Position numbers and translations under genes: made by a program. Positions 8,764-16,967 of a stretch of DNA of 62,823 bases are shown one piece after another. Each line of letters begins with the position of its first letter. Within the stretch, counting starts at the first letter, position 1. The notes under the pieces are model-generated. The model made no database searches, had not been told where the DNA came from, and worked only from the letters and a program-made list of their open reading frames with translations. The stretch is taken from contig PXRE01000026.1 of the NCBI GenBank assembly GCA_003021085.1, positions 1-62,823 of the forward strand. Reading direction: 5' to 3'. The stretch is from Halobacteriales archaeon QS_1_68_20 (GTDB lineage Archaea; Halobacteriota; Halobacteria; Halobacteriales; PXRE01).

Positions 8764-10155
8764 ATGAATGACGGATCCCTCGATCCGGACGCGGAAGCTG
8801 AGGTCGAGTCGTTCGTCGTCGACTGGCTGAGCGAGCACGATGTCCCGGGCGCCGCGCTCGCGGTCGTCGACGGCGAAGACCTCGTCTACGCCGAGGGGTT
8901 CGGGGCGCGGCGACTGGACCACAACGACCCGGCGACCCCGGACACGCTGTTCGGCGTGGGCTCCTGCACCAAGTCGTTCACTGCCATCGCCGTCGTGCAA
9001 CTGGCGGCGGACGGCCACCTCGACGTCGAGGACCCCGTCGACGACTACCTCCCGCACCTCGCGGACGTGCCCGGCGATCCCGTCACGATCCGCGAGTTGC
9101 TCACGCACACCTCCGGGATGCCCAGCGACGGGTCCGCGGGACCGCTGATCAGTCGGCCGCTCGGTCTGGGCCAGGCCGAGGTACCGCTGTCCAGCGACGC
9201 CGACTTCCGCCGGCACGTCGAGGGATCGGTCGACCGGCGGGTCACCGACCGGGAGGCCTTCTTCTACTACAACTCCGGGTACACGATGCTCGGGCAGGTC
9301 GTCGAGGCCGTCTCCAGGCAGCCGTTCGCCGAGTACGTCGAGGAGAACGTCCTCTCGCCGCTCGGGATGGACCGGTCGACGTTCTCCCGGGCGGACTTCG
9401 AGGCGGCCGAGGACCGGATGACCCCCTACGTCGAGGACGACGGCGACTTTCAGGAAGTGGGATTCCCGTTCGACCCGCTGATCCACGCGCCCGGCGGCCT
9501 CGTGAGTTCCGTCGCCGAGATGGCGAACTACCTGCGGATGTATATCGGCGACGGGACGTTCCGCGGCGAATCGGTGGTCGCGTCCGGGGGCCTCGAGGAG
9601 ATGACGACGCCCGTGGGGACGTTCGGAACCTACTTCGACGGCCGCGAGATCGGGTACGGCTACGGCCTGACGGTCGAACAGTTCCTCGGGGACCGGTTGA
9701 TCGGCCACGGTGGTTCGATCGGCGTCTCGACCGCCTGGTTCGGCTACCTGGAGGAGGCAGAACTCGGGCTCGCGCTCGCCTGCACGACCGGCCCCGAGGC
9801 CCATCCGATGGTCGTCGGCCCCGCGATCCTGGCGCTGTTACAGGGGGAACGGCCGGCGGAGGTGGTCCCGCACTACCGACTCGTCTCGGCGCTGGAAGCG
9901 GCGACTGGCGAGTACGAGTCCTACCGCGGGATCGGAACCGCCCAGGTCGAGCGCGAGAGCGGCACGCTCGGGCTCGTCGAGGAGAGCGCCGCAGCGGGCC
10001 GGGAGACGTTCCTGACGCCGACGGCCGTCGAGGACGGCCTCCTGCGCTGTACGACGACCGAGGTCTCGGGCATCCAGGACGAAGTCCGGTTCGAGTTCGG
10101 CGACGACGGCGTCGACCTGTTCTTCGAGCGGAGTCGGTACCGGAAGTCGGACTGA
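8764..10155 (+). CDS. Serine hydrolase, class C beta-lactamase fold
   Basis: A 463-residue hydrolase of the beta-lactamase/D-Ala-D-Ala peptidase/esterase superfamily. It has the SxxK motif (SCTKSF, about 66), the YxN motif (YYNSGYTM, about 168) and HGGS at about 315 in place of the K-T-G box. There is no signal peptide, so it is probably a cytoplasmic esterase or peptidase and not an antibiotic-resistance enzyme; archaea lack peptidoglycan. A C-terminal beta domain of about 110 residues follows. The TATA-like CGCTTAAGTT at 8733 lies about 25 bases before the ATG. Confidence 0.88.
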   Translation: MNDGSLDPDAEAEVESFVVDWLSEHDVPGAALAVVDGEDLVYAEGFGARRLDHNDPATPDTLFGVGSCTKSFTAIAVVQLAADGHLDVEDPVDDYLPHLADVPGDPVTIRELLTHTSGMPSDGSAGPLISRPLGLGQAEVPLSSDADFRRHVEGSVDRRVTDREAFFYYNSGYTMLGQVVEAVSRQPFAEYVEENVLSPLGMDRSTFSRADFEAAEDRMTPYVEDDGDFQEVGFPFDPLIHAPGGLVSSVAEMANYLRMYIGDGTFRGESVVASGGLEEMTTPVGTFGTYFDGREIGYGYGLTVEQFLGDRLIGHGGSIGVSTAWFGYLEEAELGLALACTTGPEAHPMVVGPAILALLQGERPAEVVPHYRLVSALEAATGEYESYRGIGTAQVERESGTLGLVEESAAAGRETFLTPTAVEDGLLRCTTTEVSGIQDEVRFEFGDDGVDLFFERSRYRKSD

Positions 10156-10237
10156 ACGCCGGGTGCGACCCCGACTTGCACCCCCCGGACGAGTCCCACA
10201 GCAGAGACTCCACCGGGCCAGTCGAACGGACGACCGC

Positions 10238-10573
10238 ATGCCACAGCACAATGCAGACGCGACCTGGACCGGTACGGTGATCCCGGAGGAACTGCTCGCG
10301 GCCGCCCACGCCAGTTGCTTCGCCATGACGACGGCGTACGTGTTCGATCAGGCCGGGTACAGCCCCGAGCAGGTCGACGCCGAGGCGACCGTCGACCTCG
10401 ACCGGAGCGAGGACGGATTCACCATCGACTCGGTGACCCTCACGGCCGACGGATCCGTCCCCGACGCGACCGACGAGCAGTTCGCTACCGTCGTCGAGCG
10501 GGCCGAGCAACACCGTCCGGTTTCGACGGCACTGGCGGGCACTGAGGTCGTGGTACAGGCGTCGCCTGACTGA
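10238..10573 (+). CDS. OsmC/Ohr-family protein with internal deletion
   Basis: A 111-residue protein. OsmC peroxidases are about 140 residues and carry, between the N-terminal W-x-G strand and NPEELLAAAHAxC, a GTNPEE-type segment and beta strands. Here ATWTGTV joins directly to IPEELLAAAHASCF, so roughly 30-35 residues are missing in frame. The peroxidatic Cys (AAHASC) remains, but the second catalytic Cys of the family (C-P-V-S) is Arg in EQHRPVSTAL. Peroxidase activity by the normal two-Cys cycle is therefore unlikely. I regard it as a decaying or repurposed copy next to two clear pseudogenes. Confidence 0.65.
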   Translation: MPQHNADATWTGTVIPEELLAAAHASCFAMTTAYVFDQAGYSPEQVDAEATVDLDRSEDGFTIDSVTLTADGSVPDATDEQFATVVERAEQHRPVSTALAGTEVVVQASPD

Positions 10574-10589
10574 CCGGCTACCGGGGCAA

Positions 10590-10823
10590 TCACCCACCGA
10601 CCGTCGAGCGCAGGAGTTTCGCCTCGGCCTTGCGGCGGTGTTCGGCGGCGGTGCTGGGCGCGCAGTCGATCGCCTCCGCGACGTCCTCGTGGCTGGCCTC
10701 CCGCGGCACCTCGTAGTAGCCCAGGGCAAGCCCTGCTTCGACTGCCTCGCGCTGGCGGTCCGAGAGCGTCGCCCCGCTGACCTCCGGCGTCGAGAACATG
10801 CTGTACGTCTCCATCGTCGGCAT
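10590..10823 (-). pseudogene. Remnant of a Bat-type (HTH_10) transcription regulator
   Basis: Only the C-terminal bacterio-opsin-activator-type helix-turn-helix survives: LSDRQREAVEAGLALGYYEV, then HEDVAEAIDCAPSTAAEHRR. Family members are about 200 residues or more with an N-terminal sensor or GAF-like domain. Here homology stops near 10800, exactly where the oppositely oriented oxidoreductase remnant begins. Both genes have lost their 5' parts, consistent with one deletion across a divergent promoter region. A short HTH-only product cannot be excluded. Confidence 0.65.
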
Positions 10824-11340
10824 CGAGGACGTGCCCCAGGATTACTACCAGCACGAGTTGACCGCCGAGCGGGCGGTCGAGGACAGCGACGTGCCGTCGA
10901 CGGTCCTCCGGGCGACGCGGTTCCACCAGTTCGTCGGCGGCCTGCTGGACGGCCTCGTGCGACTCCCGGCTGGCCGCTCCCGCGGAACTGGCGGATCCAG
11001 CCCGTCGACGCGGCGGAGGTGGCCGACCACGTCGTCGAACACGCGACGACCGAACCGGGGGGACGGCTCCCCGACGTCGGTGGCCCAGAGGCCCACACCG
11101 CCGGGGAACTCGCCCGGGCGTACCGCCAGGCGAGGGGCCTCAGGCGGCCGGTCGTCGGCGTCCCGGTTCCCGGTAGCACCTCCCTGGCGTTCCGCTCGGG
11201 GGCGGCGACCTGCCCGGACCGCGACGTGGGCACCGTGAACTGGGAGGCGTTCCTGGAGCGTGCGGTCTGGGTGGCGGACGCCGACGACGCCCCGCGGAAT
11301 GCCCGGGTCACTCGCCGAGGCCGTCGCCCCTTCCGTCCAA
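10799..11340 (+). pseudogene. Remnant of an NmrA/SDR-like NAD(P)-binding oxidoreductase
   Basis: The remnant starts mid-protein with MLYVSIVGIEDV and ERAVEDSDVPSTVLRATRFHQF, typical of the middle of NmrA/SDR-a5-like proteins. The nucleotide-binding N-terminus (about 90 residues) is absent. After GGLLDGLVRLP near 10965-10985 the homologous sequence (NWRIQPVDAAEVADHVVEHA, then TVNWEAFLER) continues in another frame, so there is also a frameshift. That second frame has no stop and runs on into the M48 protease frame. Non-functional. Confidence 0.75.
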
Positions 11341-11405
11341 TCCGATGGGTGCGGAACGATCCACCCCACGACAAGGGTTTTCGGCGTGCCGCCCCTAGTT
11401 CTGGC

Positions 11406-12344
11406 ATGCGCTCGGCGCGGGCCAGCGGTGCCACGCTCCTGGTCGGTGGGGTACTCGCGTCGCTGTACCTCGTGGTCGCGTACGCCGCCGTCCAGTTGCT
11501 GTCGTTTCCCCTGTTCGGACGGTTGCGACCCCTGCCGACGGCAGTGACGGTCCTCGGGGCCGCCGTCGCGTTCGGCTACCTGACCTACCGCGTCGGGACG
11601 GCGCAGTTGCTGGCCGGCCTCGACGCGAGCGAACCCTCCCGCCAGCGCGCGCCGGGCCTGTACCGCATCGCCGACCGACTCGACGCGGAGATGGCGGTCG
11701 ACCAGCCCCGACTGCTGGTGTCTCACACCGGGACGCCGAACGCCTTCTCCATCGGCGGCCGCCGGGGCATCGTCGTCCTCGACAAGGCGCTACTGGCCAT
11801 CCTGTCGCCGGACGAACTCGCGGCGGTGCTGGCCCACGAGTTCGCACACCTGGAGACCCGCGACGGCCTGCTGAAGACGGTCGGGGCCAGCGCCGTCAGC
11901 ACCCTGAGTAGCCTGCTGTTCCTGGCACTGCTCCCGTTCGGGGTGGCCGCCGCGGTGGTCCGTCGGGTCGCCAGGCTGGCGACCGACCGCCCCCGACTCC
12001 CCCTGCACCGACAGCTCCTGTCGTCGTACGTGACGGTCTGGATGGCGGCACTCGGCGTGATGCTCCCGTTCACGCTCGCCCTGCGGGCCTACGCCCGCCG
12101 ACAGGAACTGACCGCAGACGACCGCGCGGCCGAGGTGACCGGCCCGCACGCGCTCGCGGAGGCGCTGGACACCATCCGCCGGGCGACGACGCCCGACGGC
12201 GGGCCGTTCTCCTCGCTGTACATCCGCGGCGACGAGGAGGGGTCGCTGACCCGCCTGCTCGCGACCCACCCCTCGATGGACGAACGGATCGAGCGACTCC
12301 GCCAGCACACCGACCGTGACCGACGCCGGATCAAGATCCGCTGA
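11406..12344 (+). CDS. HtpX-like M48 zinc metalloprotease
   Basis: A 312-residue integral membrane protease. Two N-terminal membrane helices (about 8-30 and 37-57) precede the zinc site HEFAH (about 143-147, in LAHEFAHLETRDG). Two more hydrophobic segments follow (about 158-180 and 205-225), then RQELTADDRAAEV, which supplies the third zinc ligand Glu. HtpX proteins act in membrane-protein quality control. The ATG at 11406 is chosen because the open frame upstream belongs to the oxidoreductase remnant. The stop lies one base from the stop of the convergent HAD gene. Confidence 0.88.
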   Translation: MRSARASGATLLVGGVLASLYLVVAYAAVQLLSFPLFGRLRPLPTAVTVLGAAVAFGYLTYRVGTAQLLAGLDASEPSRQRAPGLYRIADRLDAEMAVDQPRLLVSHTGTPNAFSIGGRRGIVVLDKALLAILSPDELAAVLAHEFAHLETRDGLLKTVGASAVSTLSSLLFLALLPFGVAAAVVRRVARLATDRPRLPLHRQLLSSYVTVWMAALGVMLPFTLALRAYARRQELTADDRAAEVTGPHALAEALDTIRRATTPDGGPFSSLYIRGDEEGSLTRLLATHPSMDERIERLRQHTDRDRRRIKIR

Positions 12345-12345
12345 C

Positions 12346-13029
12346 CTACCGCCACGGCGGGTCCGTCAACGCACCCGGCGAGGCGACGACGTGGTGGGGC
12401 TCCGGCGTCGGCGCCGCGGCGTCTCCCTCCGCCCCCCGGCGGAGCCACACCGACCGGAGGCCCGCCGCGTGGGCGCCGGCGACGTCGGTAGACGCCGAGT
12501 TACCGACGTGGACGGCCCGCTCCGGGGACGCGCCGAGTTCCGTCAGCGCACGCTCGAACGGTGCCGGGTCAGGCTTCGGCGGGACCTCCGCGCCCCCGAA
12601 CACGGTCACCTCGAAGGCGTCCTCGAGGCCGGCGGCAGTCAGCTTCGTCCGTTGCATCCCCGGGGTCCCGTTGCTCACGAGTCCGAGGCGGTGGTCGGCC
12701 GCCAGCGCGTCGACGGCCGCCCTCGCGCCCGGTAACGGATCGACGTTCGCCTGGTCGCGCTCTTCTGCGTAGGCCGCGGCGACCGCTTCCCCGTCGGCGG
12801 GGTCCCGGCCTCGCTCGTCCGCGATGGCGGCGAAACACGCGGTCCGCAACTCCTCGATGGTGTCTGCCGTCTTCGCGAACTCGTCGAACCGCTCGTGGTA
12901 CGCCTCGACGGCGAAGAAGGGGTCGACGCCGGCCCGTTCGAAGGCGGCGTCGAGCACCTCCACCGTCGAGCGACGGTACTCGACCAGCGTGTCGTCGAGG
13001 TCGAACAGCACGGCGTCGACCGCTGTCAT
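12346..13029 (-). CDS. HAD-superfamily hydrolase
   Basis: A 227-residue haloacid-dehalogenase-like phosphatase with all four motifs: FDLDDT (9-13, nucleophile and acid/base Asp), LVSNGTPG (motif II), the motif III Lys in PPKPDPAPF, and HVGNSASTDVAGA (motif IV). The helical cap between motifs I and II marks subclass I. The substrate is unknown; it resembles phosphoglycolate-phosphatase-like or nucleotidase-like members. Confidence 0.88.
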   Translation of the reverse strand: MTAVDAVLFDLDDTLVEYRRSTVEVLDAAFERAGVDPFFAVEAYHERFDEFAKTADTIEELRTACFAAIADERGRDPADGEAVAAAYAEERDQANVDPLPGARAAVDALAADHRLGLVSNGTPGMQRTKLTAAGLEDAFEVTVFGGAEVPPKPDPAPFERALTELGASPERAVHVGNSASTDVAGAHAAGLRSVWLRRGAEGDAAAPTPEPHHVVASPGALTDPPWR

Positions 13030-13101
13030 CCGCGCGGTGGTTCGGTGGAATCGCTGAAAAGCGTCCCGGTTGGGTGGTTGGACGGTCTTTGCGTGTTCTC
13101 A

Positions 13102-13437
13102 GTCGACGGAATCTTGGTCAGCAACACGCAGAAAGCCCCCGCGCGCTCGACTCGCGCGGCTCGCTGCGCTCCGCAGTCGCTTCGCTCCTTCCGTGTGCTT
13201 ACCGCGCGAGAGCGACGCTCTCGCTGGCTCCCGCTCACGGTCGTTCGCGGGAACGTCGCCGTGCGTCGTCCAGCGCGCGGCCCCCTTCAGTCCCCCCCCG
13301 CGAGCCGCACCCACACACCTCCCCAGCCGACTGCGTTACTCAGTCGTGCCCTCCGGGCACTCCTTGCGTTACTCGTCCACCGTCAGAGCGAGCTCTGACC
13401 CGCGCCTCGCGGTTGGGGAGGTGTGAGGTTGACACCT
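13102..13437 (-). repeat. Dispersed structured element, copy E3
   Basis: Lies in the 600-base gene-free stretch 13030-13629. Minus-strand core: GGGACTGAAGGGGGCC (near 13295) to GGGGGCTTTC (near 13131), with stem arms CGCGCGCTGGA and TCGAGCGCGCG. The left flank GGTCAGCAACACGCAG and the right module CCCCAGCCGACTGCGTTACT match copy E1. An inverted repeat AGGTGT-GAGGTTG-ACACCT closes it at 13419-13437. The rest of the stretch holds an AT-rich palindrome (13517-13546) and no gene. Confidence 0.75.
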
Positions 13438-13516
13438 AGGTCTTGCATGCCGCTAGTCTACACGGAAAACTTCCACCGTCGCCGTCTGGGCCGACACGTC
13501 CGAAAAACGCCGACCA

Positions 13517-13546
13517 TATATGAATATATGCACATATATTCATATA
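13517..13546. promoter_or_regulatory. 30-bp perfect 14-2-14 palindrome, copy P1
   Basis: TATATGAATATATG, CA, then the exact complement arm CATATATTCATATA. It is a striking AT island in GC-rich DNA, between element E3 and the 3' end of the ZIP gene. A near-identical site lies at 50059-50088; the two differ inside the arms by a symmetric pair of changes that keeps the palindrome. ATATG-type units recur every 8 bp. The form suggests an operator or structural protein site, but neither adjacent gene has its start next to P1. Confidence 0.6.
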
Positions 13547-13629
13547 ACCTGCGTCTGCTTCGGAGAGCGACCGCTACCAGCGAATCGATCCGAGGGCCGC
13601 GCAGAACCGGTCGAAAACCCCGGATCCCC

Positions 13630-14877
13630 TCAAATAGCGACCAGCAGGTCGGTCAGGTACATCACGACCAGGCCGGCGAGGAACGCCAGCATGTTGGTGG
13701 CCGTCGCCGCGCTACCGCCGTCGGCGCGAACCAGCCCCCGGAGTTCCCACAGCACCTGCACGATTGCACCGACCCCGGTCGCCAGGAAGAACGCGCCCAG
13801 CGTCGGCGAGTACGCGAAGCCGCCGATCCATCCGCCGAGGATCACCGGCGCGCCCGCGAGCACACCCAGGGCCAGGAAGTGCCAGGCGGCCGGCCGTCGC
13901 TCGTCGGCCAGCGGCGCGACCACCGCCGGCCCCTCGGTGACGTTGTGCAACATGAACCCGACGACGAGGAACGTGCCCAGCGAGACGCGCCCGAGCGCGA
14001 ACGACGACCCGATGGCCAGCCCCTCCGCGAGGTTGTGCAGGCCGATGCCGAGCGCGACCAGGTACGCGACCCAGAGGCCCGTCGAGAACCGGGCCTCACC
14101 GCGCTCGGCCCGCCCACGCCGCCAGGCGCTGACCGACTGGACGAGTAGCAGGGTCCCGAGCGCTCCCAGCACGACGAGGGCGGTCCCCTCGTAGGCGCCC
14201 GGAACCCGCTCGGCGAGTTCCAGCGCCTCCAGTCCCGCGTCGAGGGCGAGAAAGGCGAGGATGGCCGCCGAGAACGCAAGCACCGCGTGGAGTGCGCGAC
14301 TGGACATCCCGCGGATGTACGGGAACCAGAGCATCCCCAGCGCGACCGGGATCACGCCGACGAACACGCCCAGGACCGCCAGCGTCCGCAGCGTCTCGCC
14401 GGTGAACCCGGGCGTGACACTCGGCGCGACGATGGTGTGGTGGACCGTCGTTCCGTCGTCCAGCACCAGCGCCACTTCGAGGTCCCACCCCTCCTGCCAG
14501 TGGTAGGGGACGTGAACCGTCCGGGACTCCATCGGCCCGAGGGTCCGGTCGCCGCCCTCGACCGTGAACGACCAGTAGGCGTCGTCGACCAGCACCTGCG
14601 AGAGCGTCACCTCGCCGGGGCCGTCGTTGACGACGTGCAGCGCGACGTCGTCCTCGGTGAGCGTGACGTGCGTGACGGTCACGTCCGGGAGCGGTTCGCC
14701 GCCCTCCACGCCAGCGAGCGGTGAAGTAGCGACGAACGCTCCGAGGACGACCGCGAGCAACACCAGCGGCAGTATCGCGGCCGCCCACCGCGGGAGGCCG
14801 AGCGGCCGGTTCCCGCGGGCGGTCTCCACCCCGCCGTCGGTGGTCGGATCCGGCGACTCCGCCTCGTCGTCGCTCAT
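13630..14877 (-). CDS. ZIP-family metal transporter with N-terminal extracytoplasmic domain
   Basis: A 415-residue protein. A first membrane helix (about 30-50) is followed by a beta-rich domain of about 120 residues predicted outside the membrane (VTVTHVTLTEDDVALHVVND onward), then eight hydrophobic segments. The ZIP metal motifs are GIGLHNLAEGLAIG and FMLHNVTEGPAVV, supplying the His/Glu binuclear site of ZIP transporters. The ATG overlaps the stop of the upstream multicopper oxidase gene (ATGA), so the two are translationally coupled. The pairing of oxidase and ZIP suggests oxidation-linked acquisition or detoxification of Cu, Fe, Mn or Zn; which metal is not determinable. Confidence 0.85.
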   Translation of the reverse strand: MSDDEAESPDPTTDGGVETARGNRPLGLPRWAAAILPLVLLAVVLGAFVATSPLAGVEGGEPLPDVTVTHVTLTEDDVALHVVNDGPGEVTLSQVLVDDAYWSFTVEGGDRTLGPMESRTVHVPYHWQEGWDLEVALVLDDGTTVHHTIVAPSVTPGFTGETLRTLAVLGVFVGVIPVALGMLWFPYIRGMSSRALHAVLAFSAAILAFLALDAGLEALELAERVPGAYEGTALVVLGALGTLLLVQSVSAWRRGRAERGEARFSTGLWVAYLVALGIGLHNLAEGLAIGSSFALGRVSLGTFLVVGFMLHNVTEGPAVVAPLADERRPAAWHFLALGVLAGAPVILGGWIGGFAYSPTLGAFFLATGVGAIVQVLWELRGLVRADGGSAATATNMLAFLAGLVVMYLTDLLVAI

Positions 14878-16163
14878 GCTTCCACCTCGAAGAAACTCAT
14901 CCAGCCCAGTTCAGCGAACTCCGACTGGTGGGCGTGGAACATGTACAGTCCGGGGTCGTGACCGCTGTAGTCCAGTTCGATGATGCCCCGCTGGGCCTGG
15001 CACTGCATGATCGTGTCGACGTTCTTGTGCGTGGGGTACAGCGTCGTCCCGTGGTCGTAGTAGTCGAAGAACTGCGAGTGGGTGTGGAAGGAGTTGATGG
15101 GGTCGAACTCGATGGCGTTGACGAGGTACACCCGCTGGAGTTCGTCCCGGTCGATCCGGATGGGGTGGATGGTCTCGCCGCCCGTCCACGACCCCTTCCC
15201 GTCGGTGTCGGCGACGCCGTAGGCGAACGCCTGCGTGTTGGCGGCGTAGACCTCGTTGTCGCCGTCGAAGTTCGTGTCGAACCCGTTCATCACCATCACC
15301 ATCTCGTCGACCCCGTCGTGGTCGGTGTAGCCGTGCTCGTCGTACTCGTGGTTGCGCGACTTCGCACGGGCGACGAGGTCCTCGCGCATCTCGTCGGTGA
15401 CCGGCCCCTGGTAGTTGACGTAGTCCCGCGGGTTCTCCCGGACCCGCTCGGGGTCGGGGTCGACGACGACCGCGCCGTAGAGGCCGCGGTGGACGTGCTC
15501 TTTCAGCGGCATGGAGTGACAGTGGTAGAAGTGGACCCCGGCCGGTTGGGCGATCCACTCGTAGGTGAACGAGTCCTCCGTGCGGTCGATGACCCCGGGC
15601 CCGTTCTGGGAGATGCCGTCCATCTCGGGGTTCAGGTTCCGGAGGTGTGGATGGATCGTGTGCGCGTGTGCGCTCGCGTTCGAGAACGTCACCCGGATCA
15701 CGTCCCCCTCGACGGCCCGCAAGGTGGGGCCGGGCACCTGCCCGTCGAACGCCCAGGCCTCGAACTCGACGCCGGGCGCGACGGTGATGGTGGTGTCGAC
15801 GGCCGTCAACTCGAAGTGCCGGACCGTCCGGCGCTCGCCGCGGATCGTCTCCTCGTAGACCTCCTGGCTCACCGACGACTCGCGGTTCCGCCCGGTCTCG
15901 AACTGCCGCAGGTAGGCGTGCGGGTCGAAGTCGGGGTCGTCGTACTCGCCCGACGGCCCGAAGTTTCCGTGTTCTTCCTCGTCGTCGTTGGTCGCGGACG
16001 CGCCGCCGCGCCCGGACCCGACCAGCGCGGCCCCGCCGGCGACCCCGAGGCCGCCGAGGACGGCCCGGCGGTCGACGGTCCCGTCCTCGCCCAGGGAGGC
16101 GACGAGTCGAGACGCCAGGCGCTCGGTCGTCGACGCCGCCGCGTCCGGATCGATTCCCGCCAT
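14874..16163 (-). CDS. Secreted multicopper oxidase
   Basis: About 429 residues. The N-terminus has DRRAVLGGLGVAGGAALVGSG, a Tat-like twin Arg followed by a hydrophobic stretch (about 38-60). Cupredoxin copper-site motifs follow in order: HTIHPHLRN, HFYHCHSMPLKEHVH, SFHTHSQFFDYY and MFHAHQSEFAELGWM. The HCH motif supplies the His-Cys-His bridge between type 1 and trinuclear copper. It is probably a small laccase- or CopA-like oxidase outside the membrane, coupled to the ZIP gene. ATG at 16163 is preferred over an upstream in-frame GTG at 16178. A palindromic operator lies 60 bases upstream. Confidence 0.85.
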   Translation of the reverse strand: MAGIDPDAAASTTERLASRLVASLGEDGTVDRRAVLGGLGVAGGAALVGSGRGGASATNDDEEEHGNFGPSGEYDDPDFDPHAYLRQFETGRNRESSVSQEVYEETIRGERRTVRHFELTAVDTTITVAPGVEFEAWAFDGQVPGPTLRAVEGDVIRVTFSNASAHAHTIHPHLRNLNPEMDGISQNGPGVIDRTEDSFTYEWIAQPAGVHFYHCHSMPLKEHVHRGLYGAVVVDPDPERVRENPRDYVNYQGPVTDEMREDLVARAKSRNHEYDEHGYTDHDGVDEMVMVMNGFDTNFDGDNEVYAANTQAFAYGVADTDGKGSWTGGETIHPIRIDRDELQRVYLVNAIEFDPINSFHTHSQFFDYYDHGTTLYPTHKNVDTIMQCQAQRGIIELDYSGHDPGLYMFHAHQSEFAELGWMSFFEVEA

Positions 16164-16222
16164 CGTCACCGCTCCCACACGGCCCGTCCGTGCGATCGAA
16201 TGCGTCGTTCCACGGCTCTGGG

Positions 16223-16238
16223 TTTAGACGTGTCTAAA
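16223..16238 (-). promoter_or_regulatory. Palindromic operator overlapping the MCO-ZIP promoter
   Basis: TTTAGAC-GT-GTCTAAA, a 7-2-7 inverted repeat. On the minus strand the TATA-like CTATAATT (16237-16244) abuts and partly overlaps it, so a bound repressor would block TBP or the start site. The layout resembles DtxR/SirR-type metal-regulator sites (TTAGGN..NCCTAA style), which would fit metal control. The regulator is not identified in the window. Confidence 0.6.
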
Positions 16239-16307
16239 TTATAGTTTTCCCTGTTCTATAACGGTCGACCGCGACAACTACGGTGGTGCCGGACGAACGG
16301 GCGGTCG

Positions 16308-16931
16308 ATGGCCGGGTCCATCAGGATGCGTCTCGCCGACGTCTGCTTCGTGCACTGGCCGGTCGACCCCGGGGAGGTGGCGGCCCACGTGCCAGGGGAG
16401 GAGACGGTCGACACCTACGACGGGCGAGCGTGGCTGTCCGTACTGGGAATGTGCGTGCGACCGCGGTTCCTGCCCTACCAGGGCGCCTACGCCCAGGTCA
16501 ACGTCCGGACCTACGTCGCGGGCGACCGCCCCGCGGTCCACTTCCTGGACGCAGTGGCCGACCAGTGGCTCGCGGCCCAGGGGGCGCGGACGCTCCTCGG
16601 GTTCCCGGCCCGGTACGGCAGCGTCTCCGTCGAGCGAGACGGCGAGCGCGTCGACGTCCGGTGTGAGACGCTGGGAGAACGCGGATTCGAGGCGGCACTC
16701 GTCCCGACGGGGCGTTTCGACCACGCCGAGGAGGGATCGCTGGCCGACTGGCTGGTCGAACGGTACCGGTTCGTCCGGGACGACGGGTCGGTCGGCGACG
16801 TTTCGCACCCGCCCTGGCGACTCCAGCAGGCCACCGGGCAGGTTACGGAGACGGAGTTGCTCGCGGACCTCCCGGACCCGGCGGGCGATCCAGTGTTCCA
16901 CTACAGTCCGGGCGTGCTCGTGAAGACGTAG
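16308..16931 (+). CDS. DUF2071 / YqjF-family protein
   Basis: A 207-residue protein matching the DUF2071 pattern: RLADVCFVHWPVDPGEVAAH near the N-terminus, then YDGRAWLSVLGMCVRPRFLP, and VNVRTYV with GDRPAVHFLD. Structures of the family are acetoacetate-decarboxylase-like; no reaction is established. The start could also be the second Met at 16326. Divergent from the multicopper oxidase. Confidence 0.8.
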   Translation: MAGSIRMRLADVCFVHWPVDPGEVAAHVPGEETVDTYDGRAWLSVLGMCVRPRFLPYQGAYAQVNVRTYVAGDRPAVHFLDAVADQWLAAQGARTLLGFPARYGSVSVERDGERVDVRCETLGERGFEAALVPTGRFDHAEEGSLADWLVERYRFVRDDGSVGDVSHPPWRLQQATGQVTETELLADLPDPAGDPVFHYSPGVLVKT

Positions 16932-16967
16932 CTACGCGTTCGCCGGTCGGAGGGCTCGCACCGCCGT

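Noticed and set aside
8764..10155. Antibiotic-resistance beta-lactamase.
   Set aside because: Only the fold and SxxK/YxN motifs are shared with esterases; no signal peptide and archaea lack the drug target.
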